This document shows positions 28,435-38,820 of a DNA stretch of 64,000 nucleotides, piece after piece. The notes below the pieces were generated by a model. That model searched no databases and was not told where the DNA came from. It saw only the letters and a list, made by a program, of their open reading frames with translations. The translations under genes were made by a program, and so were the position numbers. The DNA is taken from contig NZ_CP003915.1 of NCBI RefSeq assembly GCF_000521505.1, positions 1,798,001 through 1,862,000 on the forward strand, written 5' to 3'. Each line of letters begins with the position of its first letter. Position 1 is the first letter of the stretch. This stretch comes from Advenella mimigardefordensis DPN7 (GTDB taxonomy: Bacteria > Pseudomonadota > Gammaproteobacteria > Burkholderiales > Burkholderiaceae_B).

Positions 28435-31294
28435 AGTGCCGGTCCTCGCCACCATGATGCAGATTGTCATCACAGCGCGAGCAGATATCCGGATGGCCGG
28501 CAATGGTGCCCACTTCCTCGCGGTAGTGCCAGCAGCGTTCACATTTGCGATGTTCGGACGGCGTGATGGTGAAATTAACGCCTTCACCCGGTACGCCGGC
28601 ATGCACGGTGGCACGTGACACGATAAAGACAAAACGCAGGTCATCGTTCAGGCTTTGCAGGTATTCCAGATCCAGCCCGTCAGCAAAAATGTCAACCTCG
28701 GCCTGCAGCGCCGAACCAATCCGGCCGGCACTGCGCACATCTTCCAGCTGCTTGTTCAGCTCGGCGCGAATCTGCAGAATGCGCTGCCATTTTTTGCTCA
28801 GTGCTGCGTGATCGGCAACCTCGGGCAGGGTGTGGAATACTTCGGTGAAGATCGTCACGGTGTTGGCACTGTCGGTGTTCTTCAGCGTGGATTTCTGCAG
28901 TTCCTGCCAGGCCTCTTCGGCAGTAAACGACAAGACCGGCGCCAGCAATTTGGTCAGACTTAGCGTGATGTGCAGCAGGGCTGTTTGGGCTGAGCGCCGG
29001 GCCAGGCTGTTACGTTCGGTGACGTACAGGCGATCCTTGAGGGTATCCAGATAGAACGAACCCAGGTCTTCGGAGCAGAAAATCTGCAGACGCGCCATAG
29101 CCGGATGGAAATTGAAGTCGTCATAATAGGCGGTCACTTCTTTTTGCATATCCTGCGTGAGCGCCAGCGCATACTGATCAACCTCGAACAGCTTGCCGGG
29201 TTCCACCATATCGGTTGCGGCGTCAAAGTCATTCAGATTGCCCAGCAGGAACGTCAGGGTATTGCGGATACGGCGGTAGCCTTCAACAACACGCTTGAGA
29301 ATCTGGTCGGAAATAGACAGTTCGCCCGAATAGTCGGTAGAAGCGGTCCACAACCTGATGATTTCAGCGCCCAGAGAGTCAGACACCTTCTGCGGCGCAA
29401 TCACGTTGCCCATTGATTTGCTCATCTTGCGTCCCTGACCGTCAACAACGAAGCCATGGGTCAGCAGATTGCGGTAGGGCGGCTCGCCAAACAGCATGGA
29501 TGAGGTCAGCAGAGACGAGTGGAACCAACCACGGTGCTGATCAGACCCTTCCAGGTACAGGTCAGCCGGCCAGCGCAGGGTATCGGAATGGGAGCCTGTA
29601 GTGGCGTTATCTTTACCACCCAGGACCGTGAAATGCGTGGTGCCCGAGTCGAACCAGACATCCAGCGTGTCGCGGTTTTTCTCGTAATGGACAGCGTCGT
29701 CGCCCAGCAGTTCTGCCGGATCCAGCGCCTGCCATGCTTCAATGCCCTGTTTTTCCACGCGCTGCGCGACCTGTTCCAGCAGCTCGATCGTACGCGGATG
29801 CAGCTCGCCGGTTTCCTTGTGCACGAAAAACGCCATGGGCACACCCCACTGGCGCTGGCGTGACAGGGTCCAGTCCGGCCGGTTGGCGATCATGGCATGC
29901 AGGCGGGCACGGCCCCAGGCTGGATAAAAGCCGGTGGCATCAATGCCTGCCAGTGCTTTCTCGCGCAATGTCGCGCTGCCGTCATTGGGCTGGCGATCCA
30001 TGCCGGCAAACCACTGGCTGGTCGCACGATAAATGATAGGCGTTTTATGACGCCAGCAATGCATATAACTGTGGCTATGATTTTCCACGTGCAGCAAGGT
30101 GCCGGCGTCCTGCATTGCCTTGACGATGTCCGGGTTCGCTTCCCAAATGGTTTTGCCGCCGAACAGGGGCAGGGAAGGCACATATTTGCCATCGCCCATG
30201 ACCGGGCTGAGAATGTCTGTATCCGGCATGCCATTGGCCTTGCAGGACTGGAAGTCTTCTACACCATAGGCGGGGGCAGAGTGCACAATGCCGGTACCGG
30301 CATCAACCGTGACATAGTCTCCCAGATAGACCGGAGACAGACGGTCATAGCCCGTGTCAACCGCTGCCAGCGGATGGCGGAACGCAATATGGTCCAGCGC
30401 CTGTCCGTTACATTCAGCGATAACGGTACCCTGCAGTTGCCAGTGTTCCAGGCAAGGCTGTACGCGATCTTTGGCCAGCAGCAGCAACGGGCCGGTAGGC
30501 AGCGGTTCGTTCAGGCGCACCAGAGCATAGACCACTTCAGGGTGTACGTTCAGGGCCTGGTTGGATGGAATGGTCCAGGGCGTGGTGGTCCAGATAACGA
30601 CGGCACCATCTTCTACGCTATCGACACCAAAAGCGGCTGCCAGTTTTTCTTTCTGGGCAAAGGGGAAGGCCACATCGATGGCCGGATCCTTGCGGTCCGC
30701 ATATTCCACTTCGGCTTCTGCCAGGGCAGAGCCGCAGTCAAAGCACCAGTTCACTGGCTTCAGGCCACGGAACACGTAGCCTTTTTCCATGATGCGTGCC
30801 AGTGCCCGCAGCTCGTTGGCTTCATTGCCGTAGTTCATGGTCAGGTACGGGTTTTCCCAGTCGCCCAGTACGCCCAGCCGCTTGAAGTCTGCCCGCTGGC
30901 GGTCAATTTGCTCCAGGGCATAGGCGCGTGCCTTTGCCTGAACCTCTGCGACCGGCAGGTTCTTGCCGTATTTTTTTTCAATCTGAATTTCGATGGGCAT
31001 ACCGTGGCAGTCCCAGCCAGGCACGTAAGGCGCATCAAAGCCTGCCATGGTACGGCTTTTGAGAATAATGTCCTTCAGAACCTTGTTGACCGCGTGGCCA
31101 ATATGAATATCGCCGTTCGCATACGGGGGCCCGTCGTGTAGAATGTAGGTTGGGCGACCGGCGCAGGCTTGACGGATCGCCTGATACACATTCTTTTCTT
31201 CCCATTCACGAACCCAGCCGGGTTCGCGCTTGGGCAGGTTTCCCCGCATCGGAAAGGGGGTTTCAGGCAAATTCAGGGTGTTCTTATAATCCAT
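28427..31294 (-). CDS. ileS: Isoleucyl-tRNA synthetase
   Basis: A 955-residue class I synthetase: HIGH-type motif ([15 protein letters not shown]), editing domain, KMSKS motif ([10 protein letters not shown]) and a C-terminal zinc ribbon ([11 protein letters not shown]...CSRC). It charges tRNA-Ile and edits valine. The ATG at 31294 ([17 protein letters not shown]) is preferred over an upstream in-frame start; it overlaps the ribF end by 11 bp. Confidence 0.97.
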   Translation of the reverse strand: MDYKNTLNLPETPFPMRGNLPKREPGWVREWEEKNVYQAIRQACAGRPTYILHDGPPYANGDIHIGHAVNKVLKDIILKSRTMAGFDAPYVPGWDCHGMPIEIQIEKKYGKNLPVAEVQAKARAYALEQIDRQRADFKRLGVLGDWENPYLTMNYGNEANELRALARIMEKGYVFRGLKPVNWCFDCGSALAEAEVEYADRKDPAIDVAFPFAQKEKLAAAFGVDSVEDGAVVIWTTTPWTIPSNQALNVHPEVVYALVRLNEPLPTGPLLLLAKDRVQPCLEHWQLQGTVIAECNGQALDHIAFRHPLAAVDTGYDRLSPVYLGDYVTVDAGTGIVHSAPAYGVEDFQSCKANGMPDTDILSPVMGDGKYVPSLPLFGGKTIWEANPDIVKAMQDAGTLLHVENHSHSYMHCWRHKTPIIYRATSQWFAGMDRQPNDGSATLREKALAGIDATGFYPAWGRARLHAMIANRPDWTLSRQRQWGVPMAFFVHKETGELHPRTIELLEQVAQRVEKQGIEAWQALDPAELLGDDAVHYEKNRDTLDVWFDSGTTHFTVLGGKDNATTGSHSDTLRWPADLYLEGSDQHRGWFHSSLLTSSMLFGEPPYRNLLTHGFVVDGQGRKMSKSMGNVIAPQKVSDSLGAEIIRLWTASTDYSGELSISDQILKRVVEGYRRIRNTLTFLLGNLNDFDAATDMVEPGKLFEVDQYALALTQDMQKEVTAYYDDFNFHPAMARLQIFCSEDLGSFYLDTLKDRLYVTERNSLARRSAQTALLHITLSLTKLLAPVLSFTAEEAWQELQKSTLKNTDSANTVTIFTEVFHTLPEVADHAALSKKWQRILQIRAELNKQLEDVRSAGRIGSALQAEVDIFADGLDLEYLQSLNDDLRFVFIVSRATVHAGVPGEGVNFTITPSEHRKCERCWHYREEVGTIAGHPDICSRCDDNLHHGGEDRHYA

Positions 31295-32249
31295 GGACAG
31301 CAAAGTAGTTGCGAGCAACGTCCGCGTCGTGGCGGATAGCGTCAGTCAGAGTTTGTAAATCGGGGAATTTTTCTTCGTCCCGCACGGCGTGCAAAAAGCT
31401 TATTGTAATAAGTTTACCGTATGCGGCTACGTTTTTATCGAGAATATGTACTTCCAGCAGGACTTGTCCGTCCTCTTCGACTGTCGGGCGCACACCAAGA
31501 CTGGCAATCCCTGCCAGCGGCTCGTCGGTTAGTCCATTAACCCGCACCACATAGATACCCGAGCGCAAGGCGCAGCGCGGCATAACCCGGACATTGAGGG
31601 TTGGAAAGCCGATGGTTCGACCCAGCTTGCGCCCATGCACCACATGACCGCTGATTTGATACGGGTGGCCAAGAAATTCGCCGGCCCGTTCAATATCGGC
31701 ATAGGCCAGTGCATGTCGCAGTTCGGAACTGGAATAGCGAATACCGCTGGAGTCCAGTACATCGCGCAGCGTCTCCACTTCAAAGCCGAAACGGGCACCG
31801 GCTTCGCGCAGCAGGGCAATATCGCCCCGGCGCTTGCTGCCGAAACGGAAGTCTTGGCCCACATACAGCCACTTGACCGCCAGTTGCCGCACCAGGATAT
31901 CCTCGATGAACTGCTCGGGCGTTTGCTGGGCAAAGGCCTGGTCAAAGCGCCGGATATGAATATGCCGGATGCCACAACAGGACAGGGCGCGGACTTTGTC
32001 GCGCAGCGTTGAAACGCGCGTGGGCGCCAGTTCAGGCCGTTGCTCGCGCAGGGCGAAGTATTCACGAGGATGGGGCACGAATGTCATCACTGATGGCACC
32101 AGCCCCTTGCTGCTTGCCGTTTGCACGACATGCGAGAGCAATTGCTGGTGACCCAGATGCACACCATCGAAATTACCAATGGTAAGGGCGCTGCCGGTTT
32201 GGGCAGCCGAGGCAAATGCCTGACGGGAGATTTGGAGAGGATTTTTCAC
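31284..32249 (-). CDS. ribF: Bifunctional riboflavin kinase / FAD synthetase
   Basis: A 321-residue protein with an N-terminal nucleotidyltransferase domain ([26 protein letters not shown]) and a C-terminal flavokinase domain ([15 protein letters not shown]). It makes FMN and then FAD from riboflavin. It is the promoter-proximal gene of the ribF-ileS-lspA-coaBC block, and stands divergent from purN. Confidence 0.96.
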   Translation of the reverse strand: MKNPLQISRQAFASAAQTGSALTIGNFDGVHLGHQQLLSHVVQTASSKGLVPSVMTFVPHPREYFALREQRPELAPTRVSTLRDKVRALSCCGIRHIHIRRFDQAFAQQTPEQFIEDILVRQLAVKWLYVGQDFRFGSKRRGDIALLREAGARFGFEVETLRDVLDSSGIRYSSSELRHALAYADIERAGEFLGHPYQISGHVVHGRKLGRTIGFPTLNVRVMPRCALRSGIYVVRVNGLTDEPLAGIASLGVRPTVEEDGQVLLEVHILDKNVAAYGKLITISFLHAVRDEEKFPDLQTLTDAIRHDADVARNYFAVHGL

Positions 32250-32298
32250 GCCATACAGTTTACAATTTTATACTTGTAAGCATTACGGAAGTGTTCAG

Positions 32299-32976
32299 TT
32301 GAAACCAACAAATCCTGCGGTAACCCGGATCGTCATTCTTATTTCCGGGCGTGGCTCCAATATGAAAGCCCTGGCGCATGCCGCAAGCCAAATGAGTAAC
32401 GTCAATATCAGCGCCGTCATTTCGCATCGTGCCAACAGCGAAGGATTGGCATGGGCGCGGGCTCAGGGTCTGCAAACTGAACAACTGGTGTATGATGCGG
32501 CAGGCGGGCAAACCCGCGCCCAATATGATCAGGCGCTGGCCGACTGCATTGATCGCTATCAGCCCGACCTGGTGCTGCTTGCGGGGTTCATGCGCATTTT
32601 AAGCGATGTGTTTGTGCAACATTACACCGGCCGGCTCATTAATATTCATCCATCACTGCTGCCGCTCTTTCCCGGATTGCATACTCACCAGCAGGCGCTG
32701 GATGCCGGCGTACGGGTTCATGGCTGTAGCGTACACTATGTCATTCCTGCACTGGATCAGGGGCCCATTATTGCGCAGGCAGTCGTTCCCGTGATGGCAG
32801 ATGACACCGCCCAGATCCTGGGCGACCGGGTATTGAGCATGGAGCATAAGCTCTATCCTCAGGTCATGCGCTGGCTGGTGCAGAAAGCAGTCTTTCTGGA
32901 TGAGCAGGGCAAAGTAGGCTTTACACAAAAACTGCCATTACAGCAGTTTTACACAGACACGGAATATGTCGGTTGA
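32299..32976 (+). CDS. purN: Phosphoribosylglycinamide formyltransferase (GART)
   Basis: A 225-residue formyltransferase with ISGRGSN near the N-terminus, the INIHPSLLPLFPG motif and the VHGCSVHYV segment. It transfers formyl from 10-formyl-THF to GAR in purine synthesis. No ATG suits the start; the TTG at 32299 with GGAAG 7 bases upstream gives the normal N-terminus. Confidence 0.95.
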   Translation: MKPTNPAVTRIVILISGRGSNMKALAHAASQMSNVNISAVISHRANSEGLAWARAQGLQTEQLVYDAAGGQTRAQYDQALADCIDRYQPDLVLLAGFMRILSDVFVQHYTGRLINIHPSLLPLFPGLHTHQQALDAGVRVHGCSVHYVIPALDQGPIIAQAVVPVMADDTAQILGDRVLSMEHKLYPQVMRWLVQKAVFLDEQGKVGFTQKLPLQQFYTDTEYVG

Positions 32977-33117
32977 TATCGTGCGATTATCGGCGCCCAG
33001 CCCTTCCCGATAGTCGGCACAGCGCGTGCGAATACCGGTAGATCGATGTTTTAATGTCGACACCGGATATTTCACTCTTGATATACCTCATTTGACATAT
33101 CGTTCAATCAGGCAAAA

Positions 33118-34482
33118 ATGATGACAATTGAATCCGCTAGAAAAGATACAGGACGCCGTTCTGTCAGACCCGATTTCACCCGTCGCTCGCCGCGTGCGTC
33201 GCAGTCCGGTGCGCGCGAGCGCGGCATTTACACGATACGCCTGGGGCAAATTCGCGACGTGCTCAATGAAGTGCTCAAATGGAAACATCCGGCCGATGCC
33301 GTGCTGTCTGCCTGGTTCCGGGCCAACAAATCACTGGGCGGGCGCGACCGCAATGAAGTGGCCGAGTCCGTCTTTGACGTCTTGCGCCATTTGCGCCGAT
33401 ACCGGCAATACGCTGAAAGCGGTACCGGGCCAGCGCTGGAACGACTGGCGATTCTGGGGCTGGCGTCGGTGGTAGGTAAAGACGCGATTGCCGGTCAGCT
33501 TTCTGAAGAAGAAAAAACCTGGCTGATGCGCATGGACACCATAGACCCAACTTCGCTGGCCCCGGAAATCCGCAGTAGTCTGCCGGACTGGCTATATGAG
33601 CATATGCGTCAGCTGGACCAGTACGAAAGCCTGGCAGCTGCGCTCAATACCAAGGCGCCGCTGGATCTGCGCGTCAACCCCTTCAAGACCGACCGCGATA
33701 CGGTTCTGACACAATTGCAGGATAGCCCGGTGGCCGGCTTCGATCCACAGCCAACGCCGTATTCTCCATGGGGTATCCGACTGAATGGCAAGCCCGCCAT
33801 TTCCCGCTGGGCGCTATTTGAAAACGGTTCGCTGGAAGTGCAGGATGAAGGCAGCCAGTTGCTGGCATTGCTGGTGGGGCCAAAACGTACCGATATGGTG
33901 ATTGATTTTTGCGCCGGCGCTGGCGGTAAAACCCTGCTGCTGGGGGCATTGATGCGTTCGGCCGGTCGCCTGTACGCCTTTGATGTATCGGCGGCGCGCC
34001 TGGCTAAAGCCAAACCCCGTATTGCCCGCAGCGGTTTATCCAATGTGACGCCCATTGCCATCTCGAACGAAAATGATACGAGGGTGAAGCGACTGGCGGG
34101 CAAGGCCGATAAAGTGCTGGTAGATGCCCCGTGTACCGGGGTTGGCACCTTGCGGCGCAATCCTGATCTGAAATGGCGCCAGTCTCCGGCCAGCGTGCAG
34201 GAACTGACTGAATTGCAGGCGCGCATTCTGAAAAGTGCGGCCCGCTGCGTTGCACCGGGTGGCCGGCTGGTGTACTCGACCTGCAGCCTGTTGCCGCAGG
34301 AAAACGAACAGCAGGTTGAGGCCTTCCTGGCGGCTCATCCGGAATTTACCTTGCTCAATGCCCAGGAAGTACTGGCCGACAAGTGCCCTGATCTTGCTAT
34401 GACAACCCCTTATCTGAAGCTGCGTCCGGACGTTCACGGTACCGACGGTTTTTTTGCCGCGGTGCTGGAACGCAGCAAGTAA
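33118..34482 (+). CDS. RsmB/NOP-family rRNA (cytosine-5) methyltransferase
   Basis: A 454-residue SAM-dependent RNA methyltransferase: an N-terminal NusB-like helical region, then DFCAGAGGKTLLLG (SAM loop) and the two catalytic Cys motifs DAPCTGVG and YSTCSL. RsmB in E. coli modifies 16S C967; whether this is strictly RsmB or a paralogue is inference. The first 30 residues are an extra basic, Ser/Arg-rich tail. Confidence 0.88.
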   Translation: MMTIESARKDTGRRSVRPDFTRRSPRASQSGARERGIYTIRLGQIRDVLNEVLKWKHPADAVLSAWFRANKSLGGRDRNEVAESVFDVLRHLRRYRQYAESGTGPALERLAILGLASVVGKDAIAGQLSEEEKTWLMRMDTIDPTSLAPEIRSSLPDWLYEHMRQLDQYESLAAALNTKAPLDLRVNPFKTDRDTVLTQLQDSPVAGFDPQPTPYSPWGIRLNGKPAISRWALFENGSLEVQDEGSQLLALLVGPKRTDMVIDFCAGAGGKTLLLGALMRSAGRLYAFDVSAARLAKAKPRIARSGLSNVTPIAISNENDTRVKRLAGKADKVLVDAPCTGVGTLRRNPDLKWRQSPASVQELTELQARILKSAARCVAPGGRLVYSTCSLLPQENEQQVEAFLAAHPEFTLLNAQEVLADKCPDLAMTTPYLKLRPDVHGTDGFFAAVLERSK

Positions 34483-34870
34483 TCGGTAAATGTACTGATT
34501 AGGGAACCCGTTGTTGCTAAAATGGTCTTAAAATAGAGAAATACATGGTTAAAACCGGTTAATTTCTCTATTGATGTGCACTTGTAACCTCGCGTAATAC
34601 AATCAGCATGTAAACTGCATTGCAGCGCGAATACCGGGCTATATTTTAGATAACGGTAGCGGGTTCTGTGTCAGAATAATGACATTCTGCTCACGACTTG
34701 CTCAAAATCAAGAAAAAAGGCAATTAAATTTTTTCTTATTTAAATCATAGTGTTATAATTCCTGCGCGATTTGATATCGCTCAGCATCCTGCCCGAATTA
34801 GGGCACACTGCCCGCCGTCGCGGGCCAATGCCCGGTAATCAGGGGCATCTCAGGAGACCTTAAAGGGTAT
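34483..34870 (+). promoter_or_regulatory. Desaturase upstream region with consensus -10 box and three stacked hairpins
   Basis: The first 250 bp are AT-rich. A perfect TATAAT lies at 34754-34759 with no good -35, suggesting activator-dependent or extended promoter use. The predicted leader then has three successive hairpins: TGCCC/GGGCA at 34790-34805, GCCCGC/GCGGGC (loop CGTC) at 34810-34825, and ATGCCC/GGGCAT at 34828-34848. AGGAGA at 34852-34857 follows, 13 bases before the ATG. The role of the hairpins is inference. Confidence 0.5.
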
Positions 34871-36073
34871 ATGGATACAATTCTCGATTTTATTTCCGGT
34901 GGCTTGTTGCAACTTGGCTGGTGGCAAATCATTCTTGTCACGCTGGTGCTTACGCACATTACTATTGCGGCGGTTACGATTTATCTGCATCGTAGCCAGG
35001 CTCACCGGGGGCTGGATCTGCATCCGGCCGTTGCGCATTTCTTTCGCTTCTGGCTCTGGCTGACCACCGGAATGGTGACACGCGAGTGGGTGGCTATCCA
35101 CCGCAAGCACCACGCCAAATGTGAACGTGAAGGCGATCCTCACTCTCCCATGATCTACGGTATTGACCGGGTCTTGTGGAAAGGGGCGGAACTGTATCGT
35201 GAAGAAGCGGCTAACGAAGAAACGCTCAAACGCTTCAGTCATGGTACGCCTAATGACTGGATGGAGCGCAATGTCTATTCCCGTCATACCACCTTAGGTA
35301 TTTTCACAATGCTGACCATTGACCTGCTGTTGTTCGGCGCCATCGGTCTGACCGTATGGGCCGTGCAAATGGCATGGATTCCGTTCTGGGCTGCCGGTGT
35401 GGTCAACGGTCTGGGCCACTATATTGGTTACCGGAATTTTTCCAGTCCCGATACCAGTACCAATCTGTTTCCCATTGGTATTCTCATCGGTGGTGAAGAG
35501 CTGCACAACAATCACCATGCTTACGGCACATCAGCCAAATTTTCCAGCAAATGGTATGAGTTCGATATCGGTTGGGTTTATATCCGGATATTGCAGGCAC
35601 TGCGTCTGGCTCAGGTCAAGAAGGTGGCGCCCAAACTGAAACTGGTTCGTGAAAAATCCGAATCTGTCACCGAGCAAACCCTGCAGGGCGTCATTACGCA
35701 CCGCTATGAAATCATGGCCCGTTATGCCAGCATGCTGCGTCAGTCTGTCCAGTCAGAAATCAAGCGCCTGACACAGGCGGGTGCCAATGACCAGGAACGC
35801 GAACTATTGCAGAAAGTACAGTCACGCCTTGGCCAGGCCGATCTGGCGCTCAATCCTCAGGAAAAACAGGAACTCGACAGCATGCTGTCGCAAAACACCA
35901 TGCTGGCCAAACTGGTTCATATGCGCGAAGAATTGTATCGGGTATGGACAAGCTCTACCGCCAGCAGTGAGCAATTGCTTGGCGATCTGCAACAATGGTG
36001 CCAGCATGCGCAGCAAAGTGGGATTCAGAGCCTTGAACAGTTTGCTCTCCGTCTGCGCCGCTATGCCGCATGA
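34871..36073 (+). CDS. Membrane fatty-acid (acyl-CoA/acyl-lipid) desaturase
   Basis: A 400-residue integral membrane di-iron desaturase. The three His clusters are HRSQAH (His40, His45), HRKHH (77-81) and HNNHH (212-216), between four hydrophobic spans. The enzyme introduces a double bond into a saturated acyl chain; position and carrier cannot be told. After about residue 255 there is an unusual soluble helical extension (EELYRVWTSST...LQQWCQHAQQSGI...LRRY) that resembles the C-terminal helices of ISL3-type transposases. The stop overlaps the uvrD start (ATGA). Confidence 0.9.
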   Translation: MDTILDFISGGLLQLGWWQIILVTLVLTHITIAAVTIYLHRSQAHRGLDLHPAVAHFFRFWLWLTTGMVTREWVAIHRKHHAKCEREGDPHSPMIYGIDRVLWKGAELYREEAANEETLKRFSHGTPNDWMERNVYSRHTTLGIFTMLTIDLLLFGAIGLTVWAVQMAWIPFWAAGVVNGLGHYIGYRNFSSPDTSTNLFPIGILIGGEELHNNHHAYGTSAKFSSKWYEFDIGWVYIRILQALRLAQVKKVAPKLKLVREKSESVTEQTLQGVITHRYEIMARYASMLRQSVQSEIKRLTQAGANDQERELLQKVQSRLGQADLALNPQEKQELDSMLSQNTMLAKLVHMREELYRVWTSSTASSEQLLGDLQQWCQHAQQSGIQSLEQFALRLRRYAA

Positions 36074-38334
36074 TCGGGCAGTTAAATCCTGAGCAACTGG
36101 CGGCCGTCACCACCACCAGCAAGCATACGCTGGTTCTGGCTGGTGCCGGCAGCGGTAAAACCAAAGTACTCACCACCCGTATGGCCTGGCTGATCCAGAA
36201 CGGAAAAGTCAGCCCCTACGGCGTGCTTGCGGTGACCTTTACCAATAAAGCCGCGCGTGAAATGCTCACGCGCCTGACGGCCATGTTGCCGGTAGACACC
36301 CGCGGCATGTGGGTCGGCACTTTTCATGGCCTGTGCAACCGGCTTTTGCGCGCACATTATCGCGATGCCGGATTGCCACAAAATTTCCAGATCCTGGATA
36401 TCGCAGACCAACTGGCGGCCATCAAGCGCCTGATCAAGGCCAATGATATTGATGATGAAAAATTCCCGCCCAGGGATGTGCAGCGTTTCATCAATAATGC
36501 CAAGGAAAACGGCGAGCGACCCGAGCACGTTGAAGTGTGGGATGCGCATCGCAAGCATCTGGCAGAAATTTATCAGTTGTACCAGGAACAGTGTGAGCGC
36601 GAAGGGGTTGTGGATTTTGCCGAATTGCTGCTGCGCGCCTACGAGCTGCTGTCGCGCAATGCCCTGGTACGTGAGCACTATCAGCGGCGCTTTCGCTATA
36701 TTCTGGTCGACGAGTTTCAGGACACCAATACCCTGCAATATAAATGGCTTTGCTTGCTGGCCGGCGGCGATGCGTCGCTGTTTGCGGTGGGTGATGATGA
36801 CCAGTCCATCTATGCCTTTCGTGGTGCCAATGTGGGCAATATGTCCGCCTTTGAGCGCGACTACGCTGGCGACAATATTATCCGGCTGGAGCAGAATTAC
36901 CGCTCCTTCGGCCACATTCTGGATGCGGCCAATGCCCTAATCGAGCACAACACCGAGAGACTTGGCAAAAACCTGTGGACCGACAGGGGCGAAGGCGAGT
37001 TGCTGCGGGTTGTGGAGCAGCCCACCGATCTGCTGGAAGCCCAGTGGGTGGTGGATGAAATTCGCGCGCAGATTAATGAAGGCCGTATGCGGAGCGAAAT
37101 CGCGGTTCTATATCGCAGCAATGCGCAATCGCGACCAATCGAACATGCGCTGTTTTCCGCACATATCCCTTATAAAGTTTACGGCGGCCTGCGCTTTTTC
37201 GAGCGTCAGGAGATCAAGCACGTATTGGCTTATCTTCGGTTAGTGGCCAGCGGCGATGACGATACCTCGTTCATGCGGGTGGTGAATTTCCCTGCGCGAG
37301 GTATTGGCGCCAGGACGCTTGAAAATCTAAGCGATTCGGCTCGTCAGATCGGCTGCAACCTGATTCACGCGGTGGGGGCCGTGTCCGGCCGCAGCGCCAG
37401 TAAGCTGCTGGCCTTTGTCAAATTGATTGAAACGCTGCGCGAGGCGGCGCAAACCCTCACGCTTCCTGAACTGATCAAGCATGTTAATGATCTGTCGGGA
37501 TTAACCACACACTACGAGGCTGAGCGCGAAGGGGCAGAGCGGCTGGAAAACCTGGGTGAGCTTATCAATGCCGCCACGGCGTTCTGTGCTGAAGAAAACC
37601 TCGAAGGTAAACCCGCCCTGGCGCTGGTAGAACGCTCGGTTGCGCCTGACGATCCTGATTCGCCTTTTGCTCAGGAACAAACCACTCCGCTGGCGCTGTT
37701 TCTGTCGCATGCCTCGCTGGAGGCCGGCGATAATCAGGCCCAGGCCGGTGAAGATGCGGTCCAGCTCATGACCATTCATGCGGCCAAAGGGCTGGAATTT
37801 GATTCGGTCTTTATCACCGGTGTGGAAGAAGGCCTGTTTCCTCATGAAAACAGCATGATGGCCGAAGACGGGCTGGAGGAAGAGCGACGTCTGATGTACG
37901 TAGCCATTACCCGCGCCAAGGAGCGACTGACCATCAGCCTGGCACATGCGCGCATGTTGCATGGGCAAACACGCTATTCAATGCGTTCGCGTTTCCTGGA
38001 CGAATTGCCGGAAGATCACCTGAAATGGCTAACGCCGCGTGCACGTGAGCAGGCCGAGCCTTCCTGGGGGATGCGCTTGCATGTGGATGCGCATGCACGT
38101 CCTGCCACAGGAAGAATAGAACCGAGGGCACCGCGCAGCCTGAGTTCGGGCGTGAGTGTCAGCGGCAAACAGTACAAGATTGGCCAGGGTGTGCGTCACG
38201 CACGTTTTGGGGATGGAACCATCATCCGATTAAGCGGGCAGGGCGCAGATGCTCAGGCAGAGATCGTTTTCCGGGATGCGGGTGCCAAAACACTGGCCCT
38301 GGCCGTTGCTAAACTGGATATCATTGCTGCCTGA
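36070..38334 (+). CDS. uvrD: DNA helicase II UvrD
   Basis: A 754-residue superfamily 1A helicase: Walker A (AGAGSGKT, residues 24-31), motif Ia (AVTFTNKAAREM), DEFQDTN, QSIYAFRGA, and the C-terminal motifs VQLMTIHAAKGLEFD and YVAITRAKERL. A Tudor-like domain that binds RNA polymerase in homologues closes the protein (KIGQGVRHARFGDGTI). It unwinds DNA in nucleotide-excision and mismatch repair. It is coupled to the desaturase gene, which is not a functional partner; no LexA box was found before that gene. Confidence 0.94.
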   Translation: MIGQLNPEQLAAVTTTSKHTLVLAGAGSGKTKVLTTRMAWLIQNGKVSPYGVLAVTFTNKAAREMLTRLTAMLPVDTRGMWVGTFHGLCNRLLRAHYRDAGLPQNFQILDIADQLAAIKRLIKANDIDDEKFPPRDVQRFINNAKENGERPEHVEVWDAHRKHLAEIYQLYQEQCEREGVVDFAELLLRAYELLSRNALVREHYQRRFRYILVDEFQDTNTLQYKWLCLLAGGDASLFAVGDDDQSIYAFRGANVGNMSAFERDYAGDNIIRLEQNYRSFGHILDAANALIEHNTERLGKNLWTDRGEGELLRVVEQPTDLLEAQWVVDEIRAQINEGRMRSEIAVLYRSNAQSRPIEHALFSAHIPYKVYGGLRFFERQEIKHVLAYLRLVASGDDDTSFMRVVNFPARGIGARTLENLSDSARQIGCNLIHAVGAVSGRSASKLLAFVKLIETLREAAQTLTLPELIKHVNDLSGLTTHYEAEREGAERLENLGELINAATAFCAEENLEGKPALALVERSVAPDDPDSPFAQEQTTPLALFLSHASLEAGDNQAQAGEDAVQLMTIHAAKGLEFDSVFITGVEEGLFPHENSMMAEDGLEEERRLMYVAITRAKERLTISLAHARMLHGQTRYSMRSRFLDELPEDHLKWLTPRAREQAEPSWGMRLHVDAHARPATGRIEPRAPRSLSSGVSVSGKQYKIGQGVRHARFGDGTIIRLSGQGADAQAEIVFRDAGAKTLALAVAKLDIIAA

Positions 38335-38383
38335 TCATATCGTGGCAGGGTCAGTGAGTACTAAATCAAATAAGGGAATGGAT

Positions 38384-38542
38384 ATGAAAGCGATGATGTT
38401 TATGCTGGCTCTTTTTCTGGGCGCCGGTCTGCTCAGTGGCTGTGCCGGTCAGTCAGCCGATAGCGGACGCAGCAAAGTCCAGGTTTATGGCTCGGTAGAC
38501 GGCGGCGTTGGCTATCAATCCAGAAGCATATCGCGTGATTGA
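38384..38542 (+). CDS. Small lipoprotein with a porin-like strand
   Basis: A 52-residue frame: MKAMMFMLALFLGAGLLSGC is a clear lipoprotein signal with lipobox LSGC, leaving about 33 mature residues. The mature part (KVQVYGSVDGGVGYQS) looks like the first beta-strand of Burkholderiales porins. ATG 38384 has AAGGGA upstream; an ATG two codons earlier is also possible. Function unknown. Confidence 0.6.
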   Translation: MKAMMFMLALFLGAGLLSGCAGQSADSGRSKVQVYGSVDGGVGYQSRSISRD

Positions 38543-38582
38543 GACAGTCTGAAGAAATGTTCGCCTGTATTGCCTGAAAATG

Positions 38583-38612
38583 TAGACAAAACGGGCGATA
38601 CAGTGTTAGAAT
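38583..38612 (+). promoter_or_regulatory. Candidate tRNA-Val promoter
   Basis: TAGACA and TAGAAT are separated by 18 bases, and the predicted start lies 8-10 bp before the tRNA. Confidence 0.45.
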
Positions 38613-38627
38613 TCTTTTCTTTCCTGA

Positions 38628-38704
38628 AGGCGGTTAGCTCAGTTGGTTAGAGCGCTACGTTGACATCGTAGAGGTCGCTGGTTCGAATCCAGTACTGCCT
38701 ACCA
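38628..38704 (+). tRNA. tRNA-Val (anticodon GAC)
   Basis: A full cloverleaf: acceptor stem AGGCGGT/ACTGCCT (one G-U), D arm GCTC/GAGC, anticodon stem CTACG/CGTAG with loop TTGACAT giving GAC at 38662-38664, T arm GCTGG-TTCGAAT-CCAGT, discriminator A and an encoded CCA. It reads GUC and GUU. Confidence 0.97.
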
Positions 38705-38766
38705 CTTAAATTTAATTCAATAATAATCTGAGTAAGTGGTTTATCAAATAGTTTTTAAAACGCGCT

Positions 38767-38794
38767 ACCCCGTATATACGATGCGGGGTTTTTT
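38767..38794 (+). terminator. Rho-independent terminator after tRNA-Val
   Basis: ACCCCG/CGGGGT stem with an 11-base loop, followed by a run of six T, 63 bp past the tRNA. Confidence 0.8.
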
Positions 38795-38820
38795 GCATTC
38801 CGGCCAGGCGCGTCTCTGCT

